Below, piece after piece: positions 27,813 through 35,338 of a stretch of 64,000 nucleotides of DNA; the stretch's first letter is position 1; every line of letters starts with the position of its first letter. Origin of the DNA: Komagataeibacter xylinus NBRC 15237. GTDB taxonomy: Bacteria > Pseudomonadota > Alphaproteobacteria > Acetobacterales > Acetobacteraceae. The notes below the pieces were generated by a model. That model did not search any database. It was not told the origin of the DNA and was given only the letters and a program-made list of their open reading frames with translations. A program made the position numbers and the translations under genes. The stretch is from contig NZ_BCTP01000015.1 in assembly GCF_001571345.1 (NCBI RefSeq), positions 1 to 64,000 of the forward strand. Direction: 5' to 3'.

Positions 27813-29204
27813 ATGGGCGCAATTTTAAAGAAAGACATTTATACAGACCCAAGTGAAGACAGAATATTACCCTATAACGGGCAAGCCTTCTTTACTCTCA
27901 ATCGTATCAATAATGGGCATATGACCCAGAAAGCCTACAAGCTGGATCAGCTTGAGTTTGTCCTGTCCAATATTGCCAATAACAGAGATACCTACATGGC
28001 TCAGGGCTTCTTTTCCAGACCATGCAGACGTGCCCTGTTCATAGAAACCATGACACACGCCTATGTGGATATCGACTGCTACAAGACAGAATTCTTTCCC
28101 GACTGGATGACCAGACAGCAGAAGGTGCAAAGCATCCTCTCCTATTGTGATGACAATCTTATTCCTGTTCCTTCAGCCATTATCTCATCCGGGCGTGGCA
28201 TTTATCTGAAATGGTATTGGGCCTCACCTATCCCAAGAGAGGCTGTAGGACGTGCTGTAGCCCTCAACAAACAGCTTGTGTCCCTGTTTGCCCCACTTGG
28301 TGCTGACCCGGCCTGTGTGGACGTATCCAGAATCCTGCGTGTTGTGGGAACCCTGAACAGCAAGAACAACCAGCCTGTAGAACTGTTGCACCAGACTGAC
28401 AGGGATGGTCATGCCATCACCTATGTCTTTGATGATTTTGCAGACGAGGTTCTGCCCTATTCCCTTGAGCAGATACGCGAATGGAGAGAAGCCCAGAAGG
28501 AACGCTATGAAGCCAAGGGACAGGTCATCCATCTGGCACGTGAGAAAGCCAGGGAAAGGCTCAAGGCTGGCAACCGCAAGGCATTCAACAGGTTTGACTG
28601 GTGCTGGCGTGTTGTTGAGGACATCAGAACCATTGCTGACAAAAAATATGGGGACGTCATTCCCTATTGTGAGGAATCCGGGCATGTGGCTGGCCCTGAC
28701 ATGTATGCCCATATCGGGGCGTCCATGCTTGGTAATATCATCCCATCCCAACAGCTATGGCCGGAAATCAAAACATGGGCTGGTCTTATCCTTCCTGCTT
28801 CCTATGTGAATGACAAAAGGAACCTGCTGGCTCATTCTTCCTCTCTGCTCAAGAAAGCGAAGCAGGTTGCCAATATGACGGAAGAAGAACGTAAAAGGAA
28901 CGAGGAAGCCGGACTTCATCGTAAAGGAGCTTATCGCTACAAAACACAGACTATCATCGACAGGCTTGGCATCACGTCTGATGACATGCGAAATTTCAAT
29001 CTCAAGGTGTTAATCGACAAGGACGAGAAACGCAGGAGAGACAGGGAAAACACCATGCAAAAGAGACGCGAAGCCGGAACTGTGGAACGTGTCGAATGGC
29101 TCGCAGAAACAAAAGCAAACAGCCAGGAAGGGCAAAAGCCCTGGGAAGCCATGGGAATAAGCCGTGCAACTTATTTTAATAGAAAAAAGAACGGGTTAAT
29201 TTAA
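27813..29204 (+). CDS. Plasmid-type replication protein with primase-like domain
   Basis: 463 residues. Residues about 60-190 resemble the archaeo-eukaryotic/RepB-type primase fold: AYVDIDCYK supplies the DxD metal pair, IISSGRGIYLKWYW follows, and CVDVSRILRVVGTLNSKN fits the conserved region with the catalytic core end. The C-terminus ends in a helix-turn-helix-like WEAMGISRATYFNRKK. Such proteins start replication of mobilizable plasmids. Strong ribosome site AAGGAG before the ATG at 27813. It supports a plasmid origin for the element. Confidence 0.75.
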   Translation: MGAILKKDIYTDPSEDRILPYNGQAFFTLNRINNGHMTQKAYKLDQLEFVLSNIANNRDTYMAQGFFSRPCRRALFIETMTHAYVDIDCYKTEFFPDWMTRQQKVQSILSYCDDNLIPVPSAIISSGRGIYLKWYWASPIPREAVGRAVALNKQLVSLFAPLGADPACVDVSRILRVVGTLNSKNNQPVELLHQTDRDGHAITYVFDDFADEVLPYSLEQIREWREAQKERYEAKGQVIHLAREKARERLKAGNRKAFNRFDWCWRVVEDIRTIADKKYGDVIPYCEESGHVAGPDMYAHIGASMLGNIIPSQQLWPEIKTWAGLILPASYVNDKRNLLAHSSSLLKKAKQVANMTEEERKRNEEAGLHRKGAYRYKTQTIIDRLGITSDDMRNFNLKVLIDKDEKRRRDRENTMQKRREAGTVERVEWLAETKANSQEGQKPWEAMGISRATYFNRKKNGLI

Positions 29205-29234
29205 ACCCGATTTATTTCGTAATAAATTAGACTG

Positions 29235-29255
29235 GGTCTGTCCCTACATATAATC
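29235..29255 (+). repeat. 21-bp direct repeat, copy 1 (contains TATAAT)
   Basis: Sequence GGTCTGTCCCT, A, CATATAATC. It is identical to 29551-29571 except for one base. The shared end carries a perfect -10 box, so both copies could be rightward promoters or initiator sites. Confidence 0.6.
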
Positions 29256-29470
29256 TGCGTAGCCCTGAGATTAATTAAATCTTAAAAATAGGGTTTAATA
29301 TTACAGGAGACTACCAGAAAAATACTGAAAGAAACCAATAAATCGAAAGCGTAGCATTGCGGAGCGACAAAATGGAACAGACAACAAAAAACAGTCTCAC
29401 GCTTGAAAAGAAGAAATAGGGCAATGAACGAAGTGAAGCCCTTGGCGGTAGCAGAGTAAGTATAATCTTG

Positions 29471-29485
29471 GGTCACTATGTGACC
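29471..29485. repeat. Palindrome GGTCAC-TAT-GTGACC
   Basis: Perfect 15-bp palindrome followed directly by GGGGGG-TCT-GGGGGG and a T-rich tract, lying between the two 21-bp repeats. Possibly part of an origin or nick region. Confidence 0.5.
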
Positions 29486-29550
29486 GGGGGGTCTGGGGGG
29501 ATTTTTTCGATTTTTTGACCAAAGTATCGATTTGGCTTTTTTGTGATACT

Positions 29551-29571
29551 GGTCTGTCCCTCCATATAATC
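29551..29571 (+). repeat. 21-bp direct repeat, copy 2 (contains TATAAT)
   Basis: Second copy, one mismatch. TTGTGA lies 18 bp before its TATAAT, making a plausible rightward promoter. A third partial match (ACATATAATCC) is at 29628-29638. Confidence 0.6.
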
Positions 29572-29824
29572 GCACATTCAATGGTAAACGCGCAGAATTG
29601 CCACGTTATGACCGTTTGACCCATCAGACATATAATCCTACCCCTTAAAGGTTTTTCGTTGCTCCATGTGTCTTATTCCATGTTTTTCATACTATCCCGC
29701 GTGATGGATATACCGGGATTATACCAGAACCTTGGTTTTCTCTGGTTTTTGGGATGTTTTTCCTTTTTCTACCCATTCATCAACAGTATTTTATGTTGAA
29801 TGACACACTGTTTTTTCCTTTCAT

Positions 29825-29848
29825 AGTCAACACAAAATCCTGTTGACC
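29825..29848. promoter_or_regulatory. Dyad GTCAACA-N8-TGTTGAC, copy 1
   Basis: AGTCAACA, eight bases, TGTTGACC. The same arms and spacing recur at 30942-30965. The two sites flank the pair of small genes 29991-30916, suggesting binding sites for one dimeric regulator encoded on the element. Confidence 0.5.
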
Positions 29849-29990
29849 ATTCCATAAAAAACATAACAACCATTCAACATTAATAATAAAATACGATATT
29901 TATAAATATAGATTAAATTATACTTGTATTTATGTTTAATATTATGTTAATATTTAAAAATACAGCAACATAATTTAAAGGAGGACTATT

Positions 29991-30422
29991 ATGGCAAAAG
30001 CCAAAAAAGCATTATTCACATCATTTGGTCTGCTTAATTTTCAGGAACGAAAGGTGCTGAATGAAGGTAATGCGTTTTTTGAAGCAACACCAGAGGGAGG
30101 CAAGTCTGACAAGACCTTTTGCGTCACGTTGGATGATGGGAAGCAGATGTATTGCTATGTAGGCAATGACAAACTGACTTTTTACAAAGCCAATCTGGAT
30201 GGCACGGACAAGCAATGGCTGTTCAATATTTTCCCGGATGGGGGCATATTTTCTGCTCAGTCCATGGAAAACAAAAAGCGCAGAAAAGAGAAAGCCAAGG
30301 CTCAGGAGCAGAAAACACAGCAGACTGATGCTCAGAAACCGGAACGCAGGACTTTGACACTCCCCAAGGCTCCACACAGGAAAGCCCCTGTTGTCGTGGA
30401 AATCAAGAAAAAGAAACGCTAA
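29991..30422 (+). CDS. Hypothetical basic protein of the mobilizable element
   Basis: 143 residues. The first 85 residues are a compact mixed domain (KTFCVTLDDGKQMYCYVGNDKLTFYK suggests beta-strands); the last 55 are Lys/Gln/Arg-rich and probably disordered or nucleic-acid binding. A perfect AAAGGAGGACTATT ribosome site before the ATG indicates strong translation. It is followed 74 bp later by another small gene. No family recognised. Confidence 0.72.
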   Translation: MAKAKKALFTSFGLLNFQERKVLNEGNAFFEATPEGGKSDKTFCVTLDDGKQMYCYVGNDKLTFYKANLDGTDKQWLFNIFPDGGIFSAQSMENKKRRKEKAKAQEQKTQQTDAQKPERRTLTLPKAPHRKAPVVVEIKKKKR

Positions 30423-30496
30423 TTTTCTTACCCCCAACCATTCAAACAGACAAAATTCACAAGGAGTTTTCAGACATTTTATAAGGAGATTTAAAT

Positions 30497-30916
30497 ATGC
30501 AATTTCGATTATTAGACAACAAAGGCACACCCAAATGGGAAATCAGTCGTTGGACTTACAGCACTGAAAAGAAGCGAGCCATCAAGGAAACCCTTGGCTC
30601 TTTTCCCTGCTATTTTTCCATGGTTTCCGGTGACATTCTGGATAAATGCACCAAACAGGAAAAGGCTGAGGTTCTGGAATGGTGGCGTGTCACCAGTGAA
30701 GCCGTGAACAGGGAACGTCTCAGAAGACAGATAACGACTCTTCCCGCTATCTTTAAAGACCTTGAAACCCTGCTGGATGTTATCCAGGACAATCCTGAAG
30801 ACCTCGCGGAACTTAAAAAACACGCCTATGCGTTCAAGGAGGCTGTCAGCAAGGTTGTTCGCAGGAAGTCACGCCAACAGAAAAATCAGGAAACAGTCAA
30901 CAGCGTTCCCGCTTGA
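30497..30916 (+). CDS. Hypothetical protein of the mobilizable element
   Basis: 139 residues, charged and mostly helical, with a Trp-rich start (KWEISRWTYSTEKKRAIKE) and a basic C-terminus (KVVRRKSRQQKN). ATAAGGAG precedes the ATG at 30497. It lies between the two GTCAACA-N8-TGTTGAC dyads together with the preceding gene; either protein might be their regulator. No family recognised. Confidence 0.7.
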   Translation: MQFRLLDNKGTPKWEISRWTYSTEKKRAIKETLGSFPCYFSMVSGDILDKCTKQEKAEVLEWWRVTSEAVNRERLRRQITTLPAIFKDLETLLDVIQDNPEDLAELKKHAYAFKEAVSKVVRRKSRQQKNQETVNSVPA

Positions 30917-30941
30917 CCATTCCTTATGTTTTCCCCTTCAT

Positions 30942-30965
30942 AGTCAACAGGGTTTTATGTTGACT
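30942..30965. promoter_or_regulatory. Dyad GTCAACA-N8-TGTTGAC, copy 2
   Basis: Perfect inverted arms AGTCAACA/TGTTGACT eight bases apart, 26 bp after the stop of the 30497 gene and about 290 bp before mobC. It matches the dyad at 29825-29848. Confidence 0.5.
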
Positions 30966-31132
30966 ACTGACCTATTTTTATAAAATCACATCAACATAGA
31001 TTTATGTTTAAGCGTTCGCGCTTGTAACACATTTTATGTAAAGCACCTGCATTATACCCGTAAAATACCTTTTTATCCCTGCTTACGTTTTCTCATCTTG
31101 TTTGCCATCCTTTTTGTTATCTTTTGATTATA

Positions 31133-31200
31133 GCCAGGCATACCGAGTATCCGCGTTGCTCCACTCGGTAATCTGGCAAGGGGGAAAATGCTTTTCCCCC
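31133..31200 (+). other. Candidate origin of transfer (oriT)
   Basis: Long imperfect inverted repeat: GCCAG...TACCGAGT (31133-31148) pairs with ACTCGGTA...CTGGC (31163-31177). A perfect second hairpin GGGGGAAAA-TGC-TTTTCCCCC follows (31180-31200). It ends 33 bp before mobC. An inverted repeat directly before mobC/mobA is the usual place for an oriT, with the nick expected just 3' of the repeat near CTGGC. No nick site is proven. Confidence 0.5.
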
Positions 31201-31232
31201 GTTGACCCCCATTTAAGCAGGAGACCCATTTC

Positions 31233-31616
31233 ATGAGTGAAAAAAGAAAACTGAACCATTCCCTTTTAGTCCGTTTGGATGATGACCTGTATGGCAGGAT
31301 AACAGAACAGGCCAGACAGCAGGATGTGACTGCAAACAGTCTTGTTCGTCGCACGATGGCTGACACATTATCCTACCCATTGCCTCCAAAGCAGAGCGTT
31401 AAAGCCTTTGCTCCCCCCAAGCCGGAATACATCAAGGAGCTTTACAGGCTCAGGGAAAGCACGGCTGAACTATGTGGAGCATTGGTGCAATATGCCATCA
31501 AATCCCGTCAGGAGGGTCATGTCATGGCTCATGCTGAAGCAGAATCCCTTATCCCGGATGTGCGTGATGCTGTGCGTAATCTGGACAAGCTCCGCAAAAA
31601 GCTTGAAGGAAAATAA
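31233..31616 (+). CDS. mobC: MobC-like relaxosome accessory protein
   Basis: 127 residues with an N-terminal ribbon-helix-helix (LNHSLLVRLDDDLYGRITEQARQQ, then NSLVRRTMAD) that would bind oriT, and a helical C-terminal part. MobC proteins help the relaxase open oriT DNA. The stop codon overlaps the relaxase start (TAATG), so the two are coupled. The candidate oriT lies immediately upstream. Confidence 0.75.
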   Translation: MSEKRKLNHSLLVRLDDDLYGRITEQARQQDVTANSLVRRTMADTLSYPLPPKQSVKAFAPPKPEYIKELYRLRESTAELCGALVQYAIKSRQEGHVMAHAEAESLIPDVRDAVRNLDKLRKKLEGK

Positions 31617-33385
31617 TGATTAGCGGGGCTACACGTGGCAAGGGTGGCTCAGGACTATGGCGTCACCTTCTGGACTATAAGCGTCAGAATGATGCTGTCA
31701 TGGTTGGTGCATCACGTGGGTTGATTGAAACCGGCACGAAAGACCAGATTAAGGAACTGACCCACATTGGCCGTTATGCCAGCCATTCCAAACCTCTCCA
31801 CCATGTTCATGCAGACCCCGCGAAAGACTGGACACCAGACCAATGGGCTGATTTCTGGAAGTCCTATGAAAATGAATTTTCTCTCCAGAAACAGTCCTTC
31901 ACTGAAGTTGTGCATGTCAAGCATGGCCGGGAACACAAGCACAGGGTGTATTCCCTTCTGTTGCCATCGGGTTCCTGTATCCGAATGGATAATGATTTCA
32001 TCAGACGTGAGAAGCTGAACCGACTGGCAGAAATACGCACAGGAGAACCTATCCTGTCCGGCAGACATAATGATGCTGTTATCAAGGCTCTGGAAGCCGA
32101 AGGGAAAACAGCCCAAGCCCAGATACTCAGGGATGCAGGACTGGAAGGAACACGCACCAGAGGGAAACTGAAGCCCCAGGAACGTGCCCAACAGGAACGC
32201 ACCCATATTGATAAGGCTGGTCTGGCTGTAATCGTTCTCAAGGGATGGAAGGGCTATAACCCGGATGTTCTCAAGGAGCAGTTAAAGGCTCATGGTTGTC
32301 ATCTGGCTATGGGGGATAAGGGGCCGGTTGTCATAGACCAGACGGGCAATGTTCATGCTTTGAACAGGCTGGTCAACATGGCCTCCAAAGCAGAGGGGAA
32401 ACCTCTGAAAATCACAGCAAAACAGGCTGTGGACTACGTCAGGGGGTATGACCTCCCATTTTATGCAGACATTCAAAAGAAAGGAAAAATTAATGAAAGA
32501 ACACTTCCAGAACTCGGAACAGTCCAAGAGAATTTCTTTATACCGGCAGACCTACCAGGAAGCCTATGGAGCGAACAAGAACACACAGAACATTCTCGAC
32601 CTGATGAGCAACCAGACAGGAGACAAACCCTCACCCATCGACCAGATACAGCAGTTACTCGAAACCATCGCACAGCAACAGGTTCAAATCCTGTCAGCAC
32701 AAAGCCAGATATTAAAAAGATTGTCTGCACTGGAACACTGAACAGACACATCACCCATGTTGTCAGTCTGTCCCATATTGTTCTGATAACCCCGGATTAT
32801 ATCAGGGACATCAAAACCCGATTGAAAGACGCCAAAAAAGCAGACTGGTATTTTTATCGCAGAGCCTATCAGAACCTTAAAGACCAGGAATACTGGCTTG
32901 ACCAATGGAACAACAGCATTGACAGCAATATTCTGCTTTTGCTGGTGGAACTGTTCCTGAGCCTGTTTTTTGGTGGTTCTGTGACCATCAGAGAGAAGGT
33001 TTATCCTGTTGCCATTAATTTTGGGCTTCCTGCTCCTATCAGTGATAGCACATGGAACATGATGAGCGATGACCAGCAGGAAGATATCCTGTTTCAGAGC
33101 TACCTTTTATACAAATCGTCCTACAAAAATTATCAGAAGCTTCATGCCGAACAGAACGGGAATTCTGTCACGTTTGAGGATTTCCTGAACCTGCATGGCA
33201 AGGATATTCTGACACAGATGATTTCCCAAAATATGGATTATCTGGAAGACAAATTAACAGACTGGAAGAACAGGAAGATAGACGCGGAAAATGCGAAAAT
33301 TCTTCAGAATACAAATGAAGCCATGACATGGATGAAACAGACTAATTCAGACGTTGCAAACCATGGAAGCACATTAAAAATGTAA
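31616..33385 (+). CDS. mobA: MobA/VirD2-like relaxase
   Basis: 589 residues. The relaxase domain occupies about the first 200: candidate nucleophile Tyr21 (LWRHLLDYKRQN), the HHVHADP metal-binding His motif at residues 62-68, and VVHVKHGREHKHRVYSLL. It would nick oriT and pilot the strand into a helper conjugation channel. The C-terminal half has a hydrophobic stretch near residues 445-460 (ILLLLVELFLSLFFGG) and no primase motifs. A second gene is nested within it in another frame (32493-32741). Confidence 0.82.
   Translation: MISGATRGKGGSGLWRHLLDYKRQNDAVMVGASRGLIETGTKDQIKELTHIGRYASHSKPLHHVHADPAKDWTPDQWADFWKSYENEFSLQKQSFTEVVHVKHGREHKHRVYSLLLPSGSCIRMDNDFIRREKLNRLAEIRTGEPILSGRHNDAVIKALEAEGKTAQAQILRDAGLEGTRTRGKLKPQERAQQERTHIDKAGLAVIVLKGWKGYNPDVLKEQLKAHGCHLAMGDKGPVVIDQTGNVHALNRLVNMASKAEGKPLKITAKQAVDYVRGYDLPFYADIQKKGKINERTLPELGTVQENFFIPADLPGSLWSEQEHTEHSRPDEQPDRRQTLTHRPDTAVTRNHRTATGSNPVSTKPDIKKIVCTGTLNRHITHVVSLSHIVLITPDYIRDIKTRLKDAKKADWYFYRRAYQNLKDQEYWLDQWNNSIDSNILLLLVELFLSLFFGGSVTIREKVYPVAINFGLPAPISDSTWNMMSDDQQEDILFQSYLLYKSSYKNYQKLHAEQNGNSVTFEDFLNLHGKDILTQMISQNMDYLEDKLTDWKNRKIDAENAKILQNTNEAMTWMKQTNSDVANHGSTLKM
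32493..32741 (+). CDS. Nested mobB-like gene inside mobA
   Basis: 82 residues starting at ATG 32493 with a good ribosome site (AAAGGA nine bases upstream), read in a different frame within mobA. The product is charged at the N-terminus with a Gln-rich helical C-terminus (PIDQIQQLLETIAQQQVQIL) that looks like a coiled coil. RSF1010-type plasmids also encode MobB inside mobA in another frame, so this may be an analogous accessory protein. Sequence similarity to MobB cannot be judged here. Confidence 0.5.
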   Translation: MKEHFQNSEQSKRISLYRQTYQEAYGANKNTQNILDLMSNQTGDKPSPIDQIQQLLETIAQQQVQILSAQSQILKRLSALEH

Positions 33386-33395
33386 AGAGATACGC

Positions 33396-33422
33396 ATAAA
33401 AAAAGGAACCCCGAAAGGTTCC
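33396..33422 (-). terminator. Terminator of the first Flp pilin gene
   Basis: Leftward GGAACC-N6-GGTTCC followed by a run of seven or more T residues. It lies 32 bp after the stop of the pilin gene and just beyond the convergent mobA stop. Confidence 0.8.
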
Positions 33423-33453
33423 TCCCTGAAAGTCTTGTGATTGATTCTGTGGA

Positions 33454-33642
33454 TTAATTAGTTGGTGTAGAAGTTGCTACTTTACCTATAGCAGTACTAA
33501 CATTATTGAACACATCAGTTAAATTGCCACCAAGTGTAGTGACAGCAGTGATAATTGCAACAGAAATTAAGGCAGCAATCAAACCATATTCGATAGCGGT
33601 TGCCCCAATTTCATTTTTGCGAGTTTTAAGTAAAGTTTTCAT
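33454..33642 (-). CDS. Flp/Fap-type pilin
   Basis: 62-residue type IVb pilin precursor: basic leader MKTLLKTRKNEIG, prepilin peptidase site after Gly13, then ATAIEYGLIAALISVAII with the conserved Glu and Tyr at +5/+6. Flp pilins form adhesive Tad pili. No tad/cpa assembly genes are within the window, so it would depend on host machinery. Its start region shares strong similarity with the longer pilin at 33849-34577. Confidence 0.9.
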   Translation of the reverse strand: MKTLLKTRKNEIGATAIEYGLIAALISVAIITAVTTLGGNLTDVFNNVSTAIGKVATSTPTN

Positions 33643-33756
33643 ATGAAATCCTCCAAATATTAATATTGAACACCTTATTATTATGATGCCTTAAATATAT
33701 AATAATAAATGTATTTGCTAATATGCAAGAAAATCGAACTTTTTTAAATTATTTTC

Positions 33757-33785
33757 TTGACATTATCATTTATATATAAAATAAT
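33757..33785 (+). promoter_or_regulatory. Promoter of candidate small RNA C
   Basis: Perfect -35 box TTGACA at 33757-33762, 17-bp AT-rich spacer, AATAAT at 33780-33785, reading rightward. No rightward gene follows within 1 kb, but a terminator ends the unit 65 bp later. Confidence 0.5.
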
Positions 33786-33791
33786 AATTTT

Positions 33792-33850
33792 ATGTTGTAG
33801 CGACATAAGTGACCATCAGACCCCCTCCTAAAACGGTCTGGTGGTTTTTT
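33792..33850 (+). ncRNA. Candidate small RNA C with anti-Shine-Dalgarno loop
   Basis: Downstream of the promoter at 33757-33785. A short 5' hairpin (TATGT...ACATA) is followed by an 11-bp stem ACCATCAGACC/GGTCTGGTGGT and six T residues (33845-33850), a strong rho-independent terminator. The 12-nt loop begins CCCTCCT, complementary to ribosome-binding sites. This resembles alphaproteobacterial small RNAs that expose CCUCC loops. It overlaps the stop codon of the leftward pilin gene. Expression is unproven. Confidence 0.5.
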
Positions 33851-34577
33851 ATTGCCCGGTTTGAAGTTGTTCTGTCATTGTACCCAATAAACCATCGATA
33901 GTAAACACACGGCCCTTCTGTGTCGTAAATTCAAATTCTCGACCATTATTTCCTCCTGTATGAATATTATTTTCTACATAGCCAGCATTATTGATAGCAT
34001 CATTTAGAACTTGAGAAGCTTCTGACCAAGAAGTGATAGGATGTTGAGTTAATCCATCATAAAGGCCAAATACGTTTTTAATTTGATCATCAGGATGTAA
34101 CTGATTGTAACCTGTCATCTGGGTCAATAAATTCATTGAGATACTAGGAATTAAGGGTTGTGCTGAAAAACCATTAGTTCCTCCCAAACTTTGATCTAAA
34201 TAAATAGGATTGAATTCATCTTTCAAAGAACTGTCCAGAGCATTTAAGTATGCGCTTCCTGTTAGACTATCTAAGTCTGCGCTTTCTGTCGTTCCACCAG
34301 CTCCACTATTATTTACACTTGAGCTACCACCAGTTACGCTAGTGCTACCACCACCACCACCACCACCACCACCACCATTAGCATTACCCGTAGATGCACC
34401 TGAACAGGTTCCAGACCCACCAAGATGTTTGGATATTGTGCAATAGGTGTTTGATAAATTCCCGCCAACTGCGGACATGCCAGTAACAGCAACAACAGCC
34501 ACTAACGATGCAATAAGCCCATATTCTATGGCTGTTGCTCCAACATCCTGCTGTGCTTTCTTTTTATAATAAATCAT
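33849..34577 (-). CDS. Flp-type pilin fused to a long C-terminal domain
   Basis: 242 residues. The first 50 residues are a type IVb pilin start (processing after Gly13, ATAIEYGLIASLVAVVAV), almost the same as the 62-residue pilin nearby. Then come Cys46 and Cys58, a ten-Gly run at residues 68-77 coded by ten GGT codons, Ser/Gly linkers, and an unassigned 150-residue domain (about 95-242). The domain may be displayed on a pilus as a tip or minor pilin. No assembly genes are nearby. Confidence 0.8.
   Translation of the reverse strand: MIYYKKKAQQDVGATAIEYGLIASLVAVVAVTGMSAVGGNLSNTYCTISKHLGGSGTCSGASTGNANGGGGGGGGGGSTSVTGGSSSVNNSGAGGTTESADLDSLTGSAYLNALDSSLKDEFNPIYLDQSLGGTNGFSAQPLIPSISMNLLTQMTGYNQLHPDDQIKNVFGLYDGLTQHPITSWSEASQVLNDAINNAGYVENNIHTGGNNGREFEFTTQKGRVFTIDGLLGTMTEQLQTGQ
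34348..34377. repeat. (CCA)10 trinucleotide repeat in the pilin gene
   Basis: Ten tandem CCA units (GGT on the coding strand) encode the Gly10 hinge. Changes in copy number would alter linker length without shifting the frame. Confidence 0.9.
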
Positions 34578-34792
34578 GATTTAAAATCCTCCAATGTGTA
34601 TATACGTAAATCATTATAGTATACATTGATGAATATATTCAATAATACTTAAATATAGACTGTTTCAAAAACTTGACTTTTTGAATACGTAACCCTTATT
34701 ATATAAATACAAAGGGAAAATCGTATTCAATATTGTATATTCAAAAGTATTTTAGAAAATAATCCCTGATTAACAATTTAAGGAGACATTTT

Positions 34793-35338
34793 ATGAGTGA
34801 AATTACATTCCGCACTAAAAACCTGACCGTCCATCATATTTTTTCACCTGTTGAGGGGTTTGATGACATCGCACCAGGATATGTGAAAGACTTCAGGACA
34901 TTCCTGCAATCATCTAAAATTACAAAGACAATGCAGGAAGCCTATATTTCCGCATTGCGTGAATTCCCGACATATCCCAAAAGCACCACACTTGATGGCA
35001 CGATAGAAGAACAAGCCTATAAATTATTAGATTTATATCATTCTGATGCCATCCAGAATATTCTGGACGTGCTCGCTCCTCAGATTATTGAAAAATATGG
35101 CGAAGACCAGTTATCCGTTTTCATAGTGGCTTTTCTGGAAGGTGTTTTAAGGGACATTGAAATCATAAAGGGAGATGGCAAAAATCACCTGTCCTATTTC
35201 AATCGTGACCTTGATTGTAGCTGTGCTTCTATCCTGAAGAGCTACTTGCCTGATGATTATGCATTGGGAGATTATCTGGCCCGCTATTTCCTTGCGGACA
35301 GAGTGACAGCCCTGCACGTCTTTGGAGGTGTGCAATGA
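34793..35338 (+). CDS. Hypothetical protein coupled to resolvase
   Basis: 181 residues, acidic and mostly helical, no membrane segment, no recognised motif; a DxDCSC stretch (RDLDCSCASILKSY) near residue 140 is the only notable feature. AAGGAG precedes the ATG. Its stop overlaps the resolvase start (ATGA), so the two proteins are probably made together and may act together in recombination or its control. Confidence 0.7.
   Translation: MSEITFRTKNLTVHHIFSPVEGFDDIAPGYVKDFRTFLQSSKITKTMQEAYISALREFPTYPKSTTLDGTIEEQAYKLLDLYHSDAIQNILDVLAPQIIEKYGEDQLSVFIVAFLEGVLRDIEIIKGDGKNHLSYFNRDLDCSCASILKSYLPDDYALGDYLARYFLADRVTALHVFGGVQ

Larger units (their letters stand above)
29205..29990. other. Long non-coding region, possible replication origin
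   Basis: About 790 bp, AT-rich in its second half, with a 21-bp direct repeat (29235, 29551), a 15-bp palindrome (29471-29485) followed by two G6 runs, an operator-like dyad (29825-29848) and several A/T tracts. These are features of plasmid origins. A leftward 99-codon frame at 29282-29581 has no ribosome site or family features and is not supported. Confidence 0.4.
30917..31232. other. Non-coding region before mobC
   Basis: About 315 bp holding the dyad at 30942, a short AAGCG-TTCG-CGCTT hairpin (31010-31023) and the candidate oriT at 31133-31200. No gene is supported. Confidence 0.5.

Noticed and set aside
29282-29581. 99-codon leftward frame in the putative origin region
   Set aside because: No ribosome site and its sequence follows the repeats and T tracts of the non-coding region.
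34348-34377. Phase variation by the (CCA)10 repeat
   Set aside because: The unit is three bases, so copy changes cannot switch the frame; only linker length would vary.
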